Assembly: GCF_022539665.2 (NCBI RefSeq)
Contig: NC_081335.1
Coordinates: 7,068,001-7,132,000, forward strand
Direction of reading: 5' to 3'
Origin: Daphnia carinata
Taxonomy: Eukaryota > Arthropoda > Branchiopoda > Diplostraca > Daphniidae
Length of the DNA: 64,000 nt
Position numbers and translations under genes: made by a program. The number at the start of each line of letters is the position of its first letter. The stretch's first letter is position 1. The notes beneath the pieces were generated by a model. The model saw only the letters and a program-made list of their open reading frames with translations. It searched no databases and was not told where the DNA came from. Below are positions 45,048 to 55,245 of this stretch, piece by piece.

Positions 45048-47009
45048 TTAAAACACATAAAAATTAGCAGCATCATCAGTTACGTAAGCTTCATGTGCCC
45101 AATTTTCACAGCGAGTACATTTAACCCACTCCTCACGATTCTTGTCAGCGGAAAAAGGATTCTGGCAAATTAAACACAACACATCATCAATATTTTCTTT
45201 ATCCATTCTGGGTCGCTTAAATTTCCCGTCCCTGGCATTGTTTTTAGACCTTCCCTTTTCTCGTGCTGTATCAACTGAGATGTTGTCATTAAATGCAAGT
45301 TTTTTTCTAGACATTTGTTTCTTCTTTTTTATTTCAGCTGCATTTAACGCTTTCCTTTCTGGTGTTTCTGTCAGAATGGATGTTCCTCTCTTTTATCCTC
45401 GATTACCAGGTTTTCTTGGTAGAGCTGGCAGGGGCAAAACTATAGCTGGATTAAATCTGAGGGTGGTATTTACGTCATCTATTGAAAAACATGTTGTCGG
45501 GGGCCTTTCTAACGGGACGTCACTATTGGCGTTAGGATTTACAACATGGGCTTCTTCGTAGGAAATTTCATTTACTAAAAAAAATATATAGAGCATTATT
45601 GGGTAGAACGTTAGTCTAAGACATAATTTAAGGATTACCATCTGTGGATACAGTAGGTTGTGTTCATTCTAAACATCGGTCGCTGACATTATAAGGTGAG
45701 AAATCATCCTCAGTGAAAATGTCACGATCAAACGGACAAATTCCGCAAACCTTGAATCCGTTAACTACATTTTCTTGTCTAGTTGCTTTTGGTAATGCAA
45801 TACCAACTATACTGGCAATATGCTCTATTTTCATTGTCCGGTCTGGATTATTCACCATCCATGCGGAACAAGCAGAGCTAAAGTATTTTTTTAACGGTCC
45901 AAACACGGAACGGTCTAAGGGCTGGAGTTTGTGAGTGCAGTGAGGAGGCAGCGTGATTAGTACCACACCATTTTCCCTACAAAAATCAATCACCTCCACC
46001 CGCAAGTGTGAGTGGTGGTTATCAAGTATTAGTAAAATCTTGCGTTGCAGAATAGGTTTGGAGCACGCCACAAAATGTTTGATATAAAATAAGAAATCAG
46101 GCTGGAACATCCAACCACTTCCATTGCATCTGCCAATGCACCCCGTAGGTCCTCCATGAAGGTAAGTCGGATGGTCCCTCTTTCGTGGATACAAAAATAT
46201 GGGCGGAACAACACTTCCGGTTGCACTAACCGTTAGCCCTAGTGTGACAAGTGTGTCCCGTTCACTTGACGTCATTGAGTCCACTGTCTTGCAACCTTTG
46301 GTAGCAATCACTTTACTAGGTTTGTGGCAAGTTGTGAGTCCTATGGAATTGTTAAATGATGGTTCAAATAATAATACTTAGATTATACTAAAATATACCC
46401 GTTTCATCAAGTTATATATGTCTGTTGGGGTAAACTTGTACTTCTGTAGAACACTGTAGAGATTGTCAAAAAACATTGAAACCGTCTGTTTGTTAAATGC
46501 AGTTGCTCGTGCATAACTGGTGGCCTGAGCAGTTCTTACTGCAAGACGAGGATGTCTCTTCAAAAAACTCCTAATCCAATCCTTACCGGCAAGCCCATCT
46601 ATGCAATGTTTGGTGAGGTTATAACAATTATTACATTAATAATTGAATATGAATTACCTCGTTCCCAAGTAGCAGGGCATCTCAGTATGAATTTTGCAGC
46701 AACCTGGTATGCTAGTTTCCGTAGATCAATGGCTCTTAACCCATGGTACCTTTTTTGAGCGTCTACAACATACTTTTCAAGTGATTTTTCTTGTTCAGCA
46801 GTGAAAACTTTACTAGCTGGATGGTAGCCTATTCTAGGTGGTTCGCTATTTCTTTTTCTCACAACGAATCTATATAACGTCGGTACAGATAGACCAAAAG
46901 TTGTTGCAGCTCCCCTATATGTCAAGTTATGATCAATTATCGAATTTACGGCTTCTTCCATGACAGAGATAGGTGTTCGTCCCCTATCTGACACTCTATT
47001 TTTGGACAT
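45048..47009 (-). pseudogene. Pogo/jerky-like transposase with C-terminal PHD-like finger
   Basis: - strand, several exons. The N-terminal exon (47009 to about 46660) has a psq/CENP-B helix-turn-helix: VMEEAVNSIIDHNLTYRGAA, then FGLSVPTLYRFV. A ~70 nt intron (GTAATT ... GCATAG) leads to WIRSFLKRHPRLAVRTA, the second DNA-binding helix region. Next comes the DDE_1 core: LLILDNHHSHLRVEV, LPPHCTHKLQPLDRSVFGPL. The first catalytic Asp block at about 46405 is one base out of frame, and another frame break lies near 45395. The last part (45048-45314) has CLICQNPF...WVKCTRCENWAHEAY, a PHD-like zinc finger of the kind found at the C-terminus of insect pogo-like transposases. Inactive as it stands. Confidence 0.8.
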
Positions 47010-47212
47010 TGTTTTTCGTCACAACACAAAATACACAACAACATTCAAAAACAAATTTTAAAAAGAGCTCTGTTAATACGCTGCGTAGGGCTATAACGCT
47101 GTTGCCAGACTACAGTACGGGAGACGCGCATACGGAAGGATCGCAATTGGAACAAGGTGTTTCAATTGCTCCTAGCATGGGTCTTCACGGAGTTTTAATG
47201 TTTATAGGGGAT

Positions 47213-47450
47213 ACTATAACTAACTACACGTTTTTAATTAGAAAGCTCGGCTCACTCGTATCCTTTTGGTGCATGCGTTACGAAGCTAAGCACAGCTATT
47301 TCAAGCAAATGTCTCGCGCAATGGGAAATTCTTTTAAGTTTTGTTGCAACTGTTGCCCCCTGTGGTCTGCGTTTCAAGTGCCGCCATCTTTTGTTAAACT
47401 TTGTAACCATGTTTATCTTTCATTATTGATACCTTTCCACCCTTAGAGGT
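47213..47450 (+). pseudogene. Fragment of a CMHDFLEG-type (tnp2-like) transposase
   Basis: Directly after the broken left arm of the pogo-like element the + strand reads SFWCMRYEAKHSYFKQMSRA and then NSFKFCCNC. This corresponds to RYWCMRFEAYHNICKRVAHY of the transposase at 24047-26569 (residues 648-667). It ends in noncoding DNA before 47460. Two unrelated transposons are therefore fused here. Confidence 0.6.
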
Positions 47451-47699
47451 CAGGTCGAACCTTAGTCGACTTCTGGCCTCTCTTTTATTCAGACTGGGAG
47501 TCGGGATTTGGCCCGATGTCCGATAGGATGCTAAGAGGGGGCTCTGCTGTTGCTAACCGCCCTCGCGTAAGTCCTTAAGAAGGAGCTCTGCATGACTGCT
47601 GGCTTCCCTTCGCGAGTGTTGTAAATAGTGTATGTGTGTGTAAATAGTATTATGATATGTGTATGTGTTTTGTTTGTAAGTCTTTGTTGTATTTTGGTA

Positions 47700-47877
47700 G
47701 CCGGAGAAATAGGACCTGGAGAAATAGGACCCGGAGATTTAGGACCTACAAATAGGACCTGGAGAAATAGGACCCAATCTTCAAACATTTTTTGAAGGGT
47801 CCTATTTCTCCCTATTGAGGGTCCTATTTCTCCAGCCTTGAGGTCCTATTTCTCCATCTTAAAAAAATTAAATGTGT
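47700..47877 (+). repeat. Left TIR built of GGAGAAATAGGACC units
   Basis: Five direct units (two degenerate) are followed by a short AT spacer and three units in reverse orientation (GGTCCTATTTCTCC). The array can fold on itself as well as pair with the right end. Confidence 0.85.
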
Positions 47878-49191
47878 AATGGGCTTATTTTTCCGATATG
47901 TTGAAAAAGAAACCGAACGGCTTATATTGGTTTCTGCACTTCAAACACCGTTATCAATATGACGCCTTTTCACTGCATTATAACTTTTTTAAAAAAATTT
48001 ACATTCATAATATTTTTGCAGGATTATATGCTTTTTCTATTGCTTTTTAGAGCTCATTTAATAGAAAAGTAATTTTGTTTATACAGTATTTGGATTTTCG
48101 CATTTCACTGGTGTTTTCAGGCCTACCATCACCCGCCCTTTACTAGTGTCGCTATTCACTTTTTTTTTCTTCGTGCCTCAATGAGGATTCTTGGGAGGGC
48201 ACATAAGTACCTCTTAATACACAGATAACTAAGAAAATTATTATATAAAAATAATGTAAGAAACGTTAATTTCATAATAAAACACTGTTTGCCCTTGCGC
48301 AAAATATTGTTTTTTACGATATATATGGCAACGGTTACTACAAGCAGACGACTGTTTCAAGCTCGAAGTGTCAACATCCTACAATTCTATGAATCGTTGA
48401 AGTTGCTTATTGTAAGCGGTGTTTGTTTGACAGGTAAGTGGCTAGTTTCAGTAAAATTAAAAATTTTCTATTACCTAGGTTTGGCAGTTTTGGTACATTT
48501 CAAATTCATGTTGGCATTAGCACCACAGAAGAAAAAAATTTACTTGGAAGGAAAGGTATTTAAAGTGTAGACATAATTTTATTAGTTGCAGTTGGAAATT
48601 TGACACACATTACTAATCCGAAATGTTTCTTAGGTGGTTACTTTCAAGGAGAATCATGAAACTAGAGCATGATTTACCATGAACCATTTGGGAACCAACT
48701 TGTTAGCTGCCTTATAGCTATCATCCTTCTGGTAATCTAGATTTTCACAGATTTTTTGTTCGTGAAATTTATGTAATCATTTTTCTTATCGTTCAGATGA
48801 AATAACAGCATTACAGCTGTTAGTTACGTCAAGACATTAATCTCAAGATGCAAGTACTGAGCTTTAACGGATTTCAATTTACAGAAGCAAGACATCCAAT
48901 TCTGTTGTTGAGGAGAAAACCAACTACACACCCAGCTATGAATGGACACATATGTGTAATTGAATCTAAATTAATTTTATTTTTATGGTTTAAAGGCTTT
49001 TCGTTCTAATCTTCCTGCTAGATAGTATCTGAGAGCCATTCTTTAATTATCATTTCACTTAGATGCATTTTCAACTAGTAACTACATTAATTTATTATCG
49101 TCTTAGGTAGCAAACCGAAATCGGTACCATCGCTGAGCAGTGCCCAAGAAAATGTCCAGGAGCACGTAACACTATTCCTTATTATTGATTT

Positions 49192-50060
49192 CCATGATAT
49201 CAATATTGGATATGGATCACGGGATCTCATGTTGAAGGCGAGGGGGAGGAGAACACCCAATCCGTTAGAAAGCTGAAAAAAGAAATGACCGTCGAAGAAA
49301 GGCACTTAATCCGTGCCCAAAAGTATAGGATACATAAACATTTTTACGTTTTGCGTTTAATTATTTAGAGTTACTTGTGTGTGAAAAGGCTACAACTCAT
49401 CGAATCGGACTTTTATAAGCATGCCAGCATTAATGAAACGGCGCGGACGCTAGATCTTGATCTCGATGTCGTTGTCGTTGATCAAATTTTCAACTTTTGG
49501 GTTCTTAAACGAAAGGTGTGTGCTCCCAAATTCATGTGACTCTACTACAAGCAATCAATTTTCTTTTTTAAAATTTCCAGTCCAACCGAGACAGACCATT
49601 GCTACCGCCCAAAACCACTGAAACGGAAAGATTAAGTCAGCAACAACAGCAAGATATGGAACGTATGAAATTGTTTGTACAGCTACGACAAGACCTAGAG
49701 AGGGTATGAACATACTTCTCATTAACTTTATTATTTTATCTCGTTAAATGCAGAGTTGTCAGTAAAAACTGTTCTTCGCTGTAGGTTCGAAATGTGTGTT
49801 ACATGGTCAGCCGAAGAGAGAAATTATCACGATCGTATTTTCGATTGCGAGAACAAACCTTCCACAAGCAACAGCGATTTTGTCTCTGTCTGATCTACAA
49901 AAAACTATCACCCCAGCAGAACTGACGCCAATCATGGCTCCAATGTCTATGACCTTGTATATTTACGTGGGGAAACGATCCAAAAAGAAGGCTTTGAACA
50001 AGTCATTCAACTCATAGCAGGCGTACAGTCGAACATCCCCGCAATGAAAAAGGTTTGGCT
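49192..50060 (+). pseudogene. Captured JADE/rhinoceros-family exons, frameshifted
   Basis: Four consecutive exon blocks with GT-AG borders: up to 49322, 49389-49515, 49581-49703 and from 49785. They encode KKEMTVEERHLIRAQ, then QLIESDFYKHASINETARTL, IFNFWVLKRK, RPLLPPK, LFVQLRQDLERV and RNVCYMVSRREKLSRSY. This is the conserved EPL1-like segment that precedes and follows 'RxDLERVRNLCYMxSRREKL' in JADE and rhinoceros proteins, which are scaffolds of HBO1/MYST acetyltransferase complexes. The PHD fingers that should accompany it are absent. The last block shifts frame after FHKQ near 49845 and again after 49930. A further exon-like piece lies at 50357-50520. It is a non-functional gene fragment inside the TIR element. 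Which JADE paralogue it came from is not determined. Confidence 0.7.
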
Positions 50061-50356
50061 TTTCCGTAATTATCGATGACAAGGAAACAGTTCTCAATCT
50101 GTGTGCGTTGAATTTATTTGGTTGCAGGATAAAAATGGAATCGTTGGTCGTCCCAATCATTTAAGAAGACAACCCATACAAACGCACGTACATGAATGGG
50201 GGCGAAAGTCGTTGATTCCGCTCGCTATCTTCCATCAGTGCCGAATCGGCTACCTCTGATACTGAAACAAACAGTAGATGGAAGAGACCGGTATTTCAAA
50301 TCATCTTCCTGTTCGAGTTTCTACGCCGATCACAATTTCCCATTTTTTATTCTTTC

Positions 50357-50520
50357 CGTCCAGGTGAGAACACCTTCGCAAACATCAATTACCTCGGTCG
50401 ACAGCGATTTCGATGTAGCCATTACACAGCTTGGTTCCAAAAAAGCCAGTTCGAAAACTAGTGATAGAGCTGGCAAGTTCATTTACACCGACAGTGAAGA
50501 AGAAGCGGGACCTTTTAGGC
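50357..50520 (+). pseudogene. Further exon of the captured gene
   Basis: After a CCGTCCAG acceptor the frame reads TPSQTSITSVDSDFDVAITQ and SDRAGKFIYTDSEEEAGP. This is Ser/Asp-rich low-complexity sequence compatible with the disordered C-terminal half of a JADE/rhinoceros protein. No donor is convincing; a stop lies beyond. Confidence 0.4.
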
Positions 50521-50639
50521 TTTTGATGTTACCTGCTAAATTTTTGTTTAATTGTTTGTATTTTGTAAAAATAAATGTAAATCAATTACCAAAAATTTAT
50601 GGTTTTATTTTAATTTAAACAAATTTTCTTGCGTCCTTT

Positions 50640-50930
50640 GGCTGCCGCGATCCGGACATTCCGCGGATGTTCCAATACGTACGTTCACTGAACGTACGGA
50701 TTTGCCATCCTGCAGACGTCCAACTAAGGACGTCCGTAGTACTCCCAAATAAGGACGTTACCAGGACTTCCAATTAATTACGTCCGTAGGACGTCCTCCA
50801 GTGGACGTCCCTAAAACCGGACATTAGGACATCCTGGTGACGTACATCTGCCGTCAGAATAGGACGTCCCGATCGGCCAGCCAGGACGTAGATGGGATGT
50901 CCCTGGGACGGACAAAGGCTAGTAGGGTAT
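50640..50930. repeat. Cluster of GGACGTCC palindromes
   Basis: Roughly a dozen GGACGT/ACGTCC half-sites, several as full GGACGTCC, occur in 290 bases, together with ATCCGGACATTCCGCGGATG and 'cgtacgttcactgaacgtacg'. It is GC-richer than its surroundings. It looks like an independent small palindromic element, but clean ends were not found. Confidence 0.6.
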
Positions 50931-50999
50931 GTATGTGCTATAATCTTTTTGTTTAAGGAAGGCAAGCCAGCATATGCCATCCAATTTCAGGGGAAAAGC

Positions 51000-51407
51000 A
51001 GGACTCTGATAAAATGAAAACTCAACTTAAACGGAAGTTAGATAAGTGGGAGAAGAAGAAACTAAACAAACAAAGGAAAAATAACAGATGCCAAGGTAAA
51101 CTTTGATTTCGACAAAAAAAAATAGACCTTCAACTAATTTTACTTTTCTGTATTTTAACAGATAAAAGAATACTAAGCGCAATAGGTTAAAAAAAATGTG
51201 GAATTGATTGCGAGCTTGATAAACCAATTAGGAAAGAGAATAAAATCAACATCACAAACGAGAAAGAAGTTGGTTGAACGCATCGAAGAACAAGAAAAGA
51301 GAAAGGAACAACAACAGAAAAGGGATAAATCAACATTAAGAAAACGAAAAATGAAAGGAAAGCATAAACTGAATAAACTAGCGAAAAAAAAAAAACTTAT
51401 CGTATGA
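51000..51407 (+). pseudogene. Lys/Glu-rich exon-like frames
   Basis: KMKTQLKRKLDKWEKKKLNK ends at a CAAG|GTAAAC donor (about 51093). After a pyrimidine stretch and AATAG, a second frame reads ELIASLINQLGKRIKSTSQT and a long Lys/Glu/Gln-rich helix ending in TGA. Family not recognised. The composition suggests a coiled or nuclear basic segment; it may belong to the captured gene or to the element. Confidence 0.3.
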
Positions 51408-51988
51408 ATTGCCGATATTGACATGGATGAGCTGCCTCGTGTTCCATTATTTACAAGCCGTGCCATGATAGTTTTGTATAACAATACACTGGCATGCCTT
51501 CCATGATCCGAGCGGAACTCATTATTTTCGTTCTTGCCACGTAGGTCTCTATTTATGGTTTTGCGGCATATATTTTTTTTATTAAAAAATGTGCTTGTCT
51601 TAAATAATATATATATAATTTTTTTATTATTTATCAGTGTATTAAGGAGTACTTAGGGGAAAGCATACCCCTCGTCTCCGGGAATTCGCATGGAATAAGG
51701 ATATCAGCCAGGGGGGAGGGCGATACTAGGACTGGAAACGCCACTAACGAAAGGTCAAGGGCAAAAAATCAAACACTGTGTAAAAATAAACATAACTTTT
51801 ATACATGAGCTGTGTAAAGCAATAGATAATGCGTGTAATCGTGCAAAAAAAATACAAATATGAATTCAAACAAAAAAGTTATGATGGACTGATTACACGA
51901 GCAATTGATAACGTGGTTTGGAGTGCGGAAAACTACATAAGCCGTCCGGTTCTTCCTTTATAACAGCGGGCTTTAGGGCTATTTCCCA

Positions 51989-52160
51989 AGGAGAAATAGG
52001 ACCATTACTATGGAGAAATAGGACCCTTATGAGGGAGAAATAGGACCCTTCAAAATATGATTGATGATTGGGTCCTAATTCTCCGGGTCCTATTTCTCCA
52101 GGTCCTATTTTGGGGTCCTAAATCTCCGGGTCCTATTTCTCCAGGTCCTATTTCTCCGGC
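51989..52160 (-). repeat. Right TIR built of GGAGAAATAGGACC units
   Basis: Reverse complement of the left TIR with one additional direct unit (a GGAGAATTAGGACC variant). The order of direct and then inverted units is preserved. Confidence 0.85.
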
Positions 52161-52619
52161 AATCTTGTATTTTCCCTGTGCAATTGTATGAGTAAATGAA
52201 GAAACTGTAACAGTTTGCCCTTACATTGGCCATTTGTCATCAAATATCACAATCAAAAATCCTTTATTATTTCTTAGCGTTAAAGTAGCAATCCCTCCCA
52301 AAAAAATTTTTGCTTGTCTGGTTTCTAGAAAGCATTCTGGGCTATTTGCCGAAAATTTTTCCATTCCATGTAATAATATTCGCGAAACTTCTATTCGTAG
52401 TTTACCATGAATTACTATTTGTCCCACAAAGTATAAAAAAAGATACATGGATGAGATTTCGCAAGTTAAATCTGGATCTATAATTAAGTGTTCTTTCAAA
52501 ACCCCAGCACAAATGCCTCTCCGTGTTGCAACAAACGGTATGTATCAGCTGAAATTGATAATTTAGTAAGTACAGTAAACAAAATGCAGATTGTTCGTTC
52601 ATTTTCATAGAGAGCACAC

Positions 52620-54720
52620 TTTTGGTTCCTTCAACAATGTCAGTTGTTTCTACATGTGCTACTTCACATGGTACGGATGGTTTTTCGGAAATAAGCTTAC
52701 GACGATCACTTTACCGTATGGTGAAAATTTTTCCCACGCTATTTAAATTTTCAAAATAATTCTGTTCTTTTAGGAGAATGTGTTAATGGCCATGTTTCTA
52801 CTTTAGATATTTCACACGGTATTGAAACTTTGAAAATGGTTTAACGTACCAATTTTTTAAAATGAATGTTGATTTTTCAGATAATTTTCCTATTCTTTCA
52901 GAAGAATACGTTGTTGGAGTTGTTGGAAATGCTTCCACGCTTCATACTTCACGCGGTACGTAAGTTTCTGAGAATAAGTTTACGATATCAGTTTAATTTC
53001 ATTAACGTTATTTTGGCAGATTCCTTGTTGGGAAAACTTTGTTTTTTACAATTCTGTTGAAACCAGTACTGGCATGGTTGATAGTAGCTGTGATGACAAT
53101 GCTCAAAACATTAAAAGTGTGGCGAATGACCTTAAGAAGAAAAAACTGCTTTCGCAATCACAGCCGGATCCACCAGCAAAAAAAAAGTGTAAAACCTCTG
53201 TTAAAATAAAAAGAAATTCCATCTTCAGTGCCACTGCCAGCCTCCTATAAATTACCAAATCGCTGTAGGCCAGACATCCAACAGAAGTTGGATGATCCAA
53301 GTGCAGTGTTCATGGCCAAAGATCAGTCAATTTTACTTCGTGAAGTGGCCAATTCTATCCAACTTTACGCTTCAAAGTCTTCGGTGTTTGAAATGGATAA
53401 CATCGTGGCATAAATCTTGGTGAACTATCCACGTTCATCTACACTTCCAACTGCTGAAGCAAAACACGTAAGTATACCAGTGTATAATTGTATTGTCTCA
53501 TTAAACGTCTTTTTTTCATTGATGCAGAGTGACTTGATTTATAAATTGAAAAAGATCATGGAAAGACGGTGGACAGGAGTTCGCAGCAGTAAGGTATCAG
53601 CTAAACATAAGAGCATGAAGTTAAATGGCAATTATTCCGGCCCTACCAAATACCCCCCAATGGCAATGGGTCTGCACTCTACCTTTTTAAAAATGTATCA
53701 CTTAAAAAAATTGTGCACGAATTGGTTTTATATGACAACACCGCCATATCTTACGGTAAAAATGTAGCCAAGCTGTAAGAGATTTATAAAAACGGAACGG
53801 CCCCATATAGTACTGCAGTGGAAAATCTCGTCAAACTTACTTTCTCCATCAGAAGAGTTCGAGTTATGAAATGGATACCTGAGTCAGGCAGAAAAAGAAA
53901 TTGATAGACAGCCACTACCCATTTTTTAAACATCAAACTTTTGTAAGGATTAAAAATAAATTCAAGGCAATTGTTAAAATACAAAATATCTAGTGATTGT
54001 TAACTGAAATATTTTGATTACAGCTTTTCCTCGAGTTTGAATTAATCGTTTAGAAATCATGCGAGATTTTTCGAGAAATGTGGACCCAATCGGTCAAATT
54101 CATCGTTGAAGCAGCAAAAACTACAAACAAACAAAAAGTAGCATCTCTATTATTTTCCAAACTTTTTCAAAACATGTCGCCTGGTAAAAAATTCACTAAA
54201 GAATCGTAAACGTAATAATAACTACCTGTTTTATTTTTTATTTTGCCCAAGAAATGTGTTCGAGAGCTCAACTTGAATTATTACCATTCTTGGTTCCTGG
54301 AAAAAGAAGAGGTGATAAAGCAGCTCGACATCTGGTCGATTCCGTAATGGTAAGATGAATTACCCCTTACCAATAAAATTTTATCTGACTATTGTTTTAA
54401 TTAATAGGAATCAGCTAATCTTGCAAGTTGCATCGAACAGGAAACAAGAAGAACGCCGTTCATCCTATACATATAATCCACCTCATTTTGGAGTGTAACC
54501 ATTTATGAGATTCCACACAACTGCGGATGCTGTTATTGGATTAATGGCAACCTACTACGTTTTTCACTTTAAATACAGCGACAAAGTTCAAAAGGCATTG
54601 GTGTTTCTACAGTCTTACGTTTTAGGCGTAAAGGACGAAGCAACTGATACTTGTGCATCTTTCCATTCCTTTTCCGCATTGGTGGATAAAATGAATGCTT
54701 CTTTATTGTGTTTGTAATTC
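52620..54720 (+). pseudogene. Decayed SAMD3-like gene, second copy type
   Basis: Exon-like blocks follow the order of the SAM gene's C-terminal exons. A Lys-rich piece (53070-53210) comes first, then YKLPNRCRPDIQQKLDDPSA with REVANSIQLYASKSSVFEMD (53248-53412). Next are NYPRSSTLPTAEAKH (53420-53468), SDLIYKLKKIMERRWTG (53528 onward), RAQLELLPFLVPGKRRGDKA (54260-54350) and a last block TTADAVIGLMATYYVFHFKY with a Val/Leu-rich end (54511-54717). Stops (53413, 54475) and frame changes break it. It matches the FPV-IL/MxxLVSH/AxxIVKxFP and final 'AF..LFAS...F.I.YP' plan of the gene at 27.1-28.5 kb, but it is a different subfamily. No transposase or TIRs were found around it. Confidence 0.55.
52630..52995 (+). 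repeat. Three tandem copies of a small exon/intron unit
   Basis: Units near 52630, 52772 and 52902 each read as a short block of the form V-x-G-x(2-4)-S-T-x-x-T/I-S-H/R-G, followed by GTA and 'gaaaataag/ttac' intron-like DNA. The period is about 130-140 bases. The downstream open frames lack continuity, so it belongs to the decayed gene. Confidence 0.45.
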
Positions 54721-54751
54721 CACAGAGTTCGAAATATATACTTTTGTGTTC

Positions 54752-55116
54752 TGTAATGAGTCAATATACACTTTCATGTATACTTGACGGTAGCCTATGC
54801 TATCCTTGACGTAGGTGTGACGCGTAGTGTACACACTACGTCACCACCTATCGAATATGAGCCGCTCTGAGTATGTTTAGCGCAGCGCCTCCATGACACG
54901 GAGTTGGGAATGGCGCGTGGTATACAGCCTTCGCGCCATGACCTTGTCACGCCCCCGCCGTCTAAGCGTGATGCTAATTATCACCATGACGTGCGCTGCT
55001 GTAGCCCCTTACTGCTATATAAGCCCGTGTTTCTTAATCATTCATCGGAGTTGCCTTTGCTCTCTCACTGTGTGCACTTGTACTGTGGTATAATAAACGG
55101 TTATGAGAACCTTACA
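54752..55116 (+). repeat. 5' LTR of the second env-bearing Gypsy element
   Basis: Proposed as TGTAATGAGTC ... GAACCTTACA (365 bp) because TGTAA/TTACA are inverse and a primer-binding site follows at once. It contains a TATATAA box at 55016 and AATAAA at 55092. The left border is inferred, since the partner LTR is outside the window. Confidence 0.6.
55016..55022 (+). promoter_or_regulatory. LTR promoter TATA box
   Basis: TATATAA in the GC-richer LTR, 70 bases upstream of the AATAAA. It is positioned as the U3 promoter of the element. Confidence 0.55.
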
Positions 55117-55118
55117 TT

Positions 55119-55136
55119 TGGAGGTCCCAACGAGAC
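55119..55136 (+). promoter_or_regulatory. Primer-binding site of the second Gypsy element
   Basis: TGGAGGTCCCAACGAGAC starts two bases after the LTR. Its complement ends in CCA like a tRNA 3' end. tRNA identity not assigned. Confidence 0.65.
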
Positions 55137-55245
55137 ATTCAGATATATAAAAGGTTCACCGTAATAAACCCTAAAAGTACATGCGTACCACATGAAGTAA
55201 GAGCAAAATATACGAGTCCGAAGTTGACGTAGACGAGGTAAGCGA

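Larger units (their letters stand above)
30778..47212 (-). mobile_element. Pogo-like DNA transposon, split by nested LTR elements
   Basis: The left end at TA (30776-30777) is GGGGAGGAAGGGCGTGGTTG, the terminus of the MITE family. MITE right-arm sequence continues to 31113, is interrupted by the Gypsy element, and resumes at 44473 for about 270 bases. A transposase gene on the - strand follows (45048-47009), and then MITE left-arm sequence in reverse (47083-47212: 'cgctgcgtagggctataacg', 'tagcatgggtcttcacgg'). The right terminus is missing: the match stops near 47212 and foreign DNA follows. Without the LTR elements about 3 kb remain. Arms identical in kind to the ~890 bp MITEs, with a transposase between them, make it the likely parent form of that family. 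Confidence 0.75.
47700..52160. mobile_element. Large TIR element carrying host-gene exons
   Basis: Both ends start GCCGGAGAAATAGGACCTGG and remain inverted repeats of each other over about 175 bases. The element is 4.46 kb. It holds no recognisable transposase. Inside are broken exons of a JADE/rhinoceros-type gene (49200-50060, 50357-50520), a GGACGTCC-rich block (50640-50930) and short Lys-rich frames (51000-51410). I find no clear target duplication ('ttttggta' left, 'aatcttgt' right). Superfamily not assigned. Confidence 0.65.

Noticed and set aside
47700-47880. Possible CRISPR-like array of GGAGAAATAGGACC units
   Set aside because: Units are nearly contiguous, flip orientation, and are mirrored at 52 kb; they are terminal inverted repeats of a eukaryotic element.
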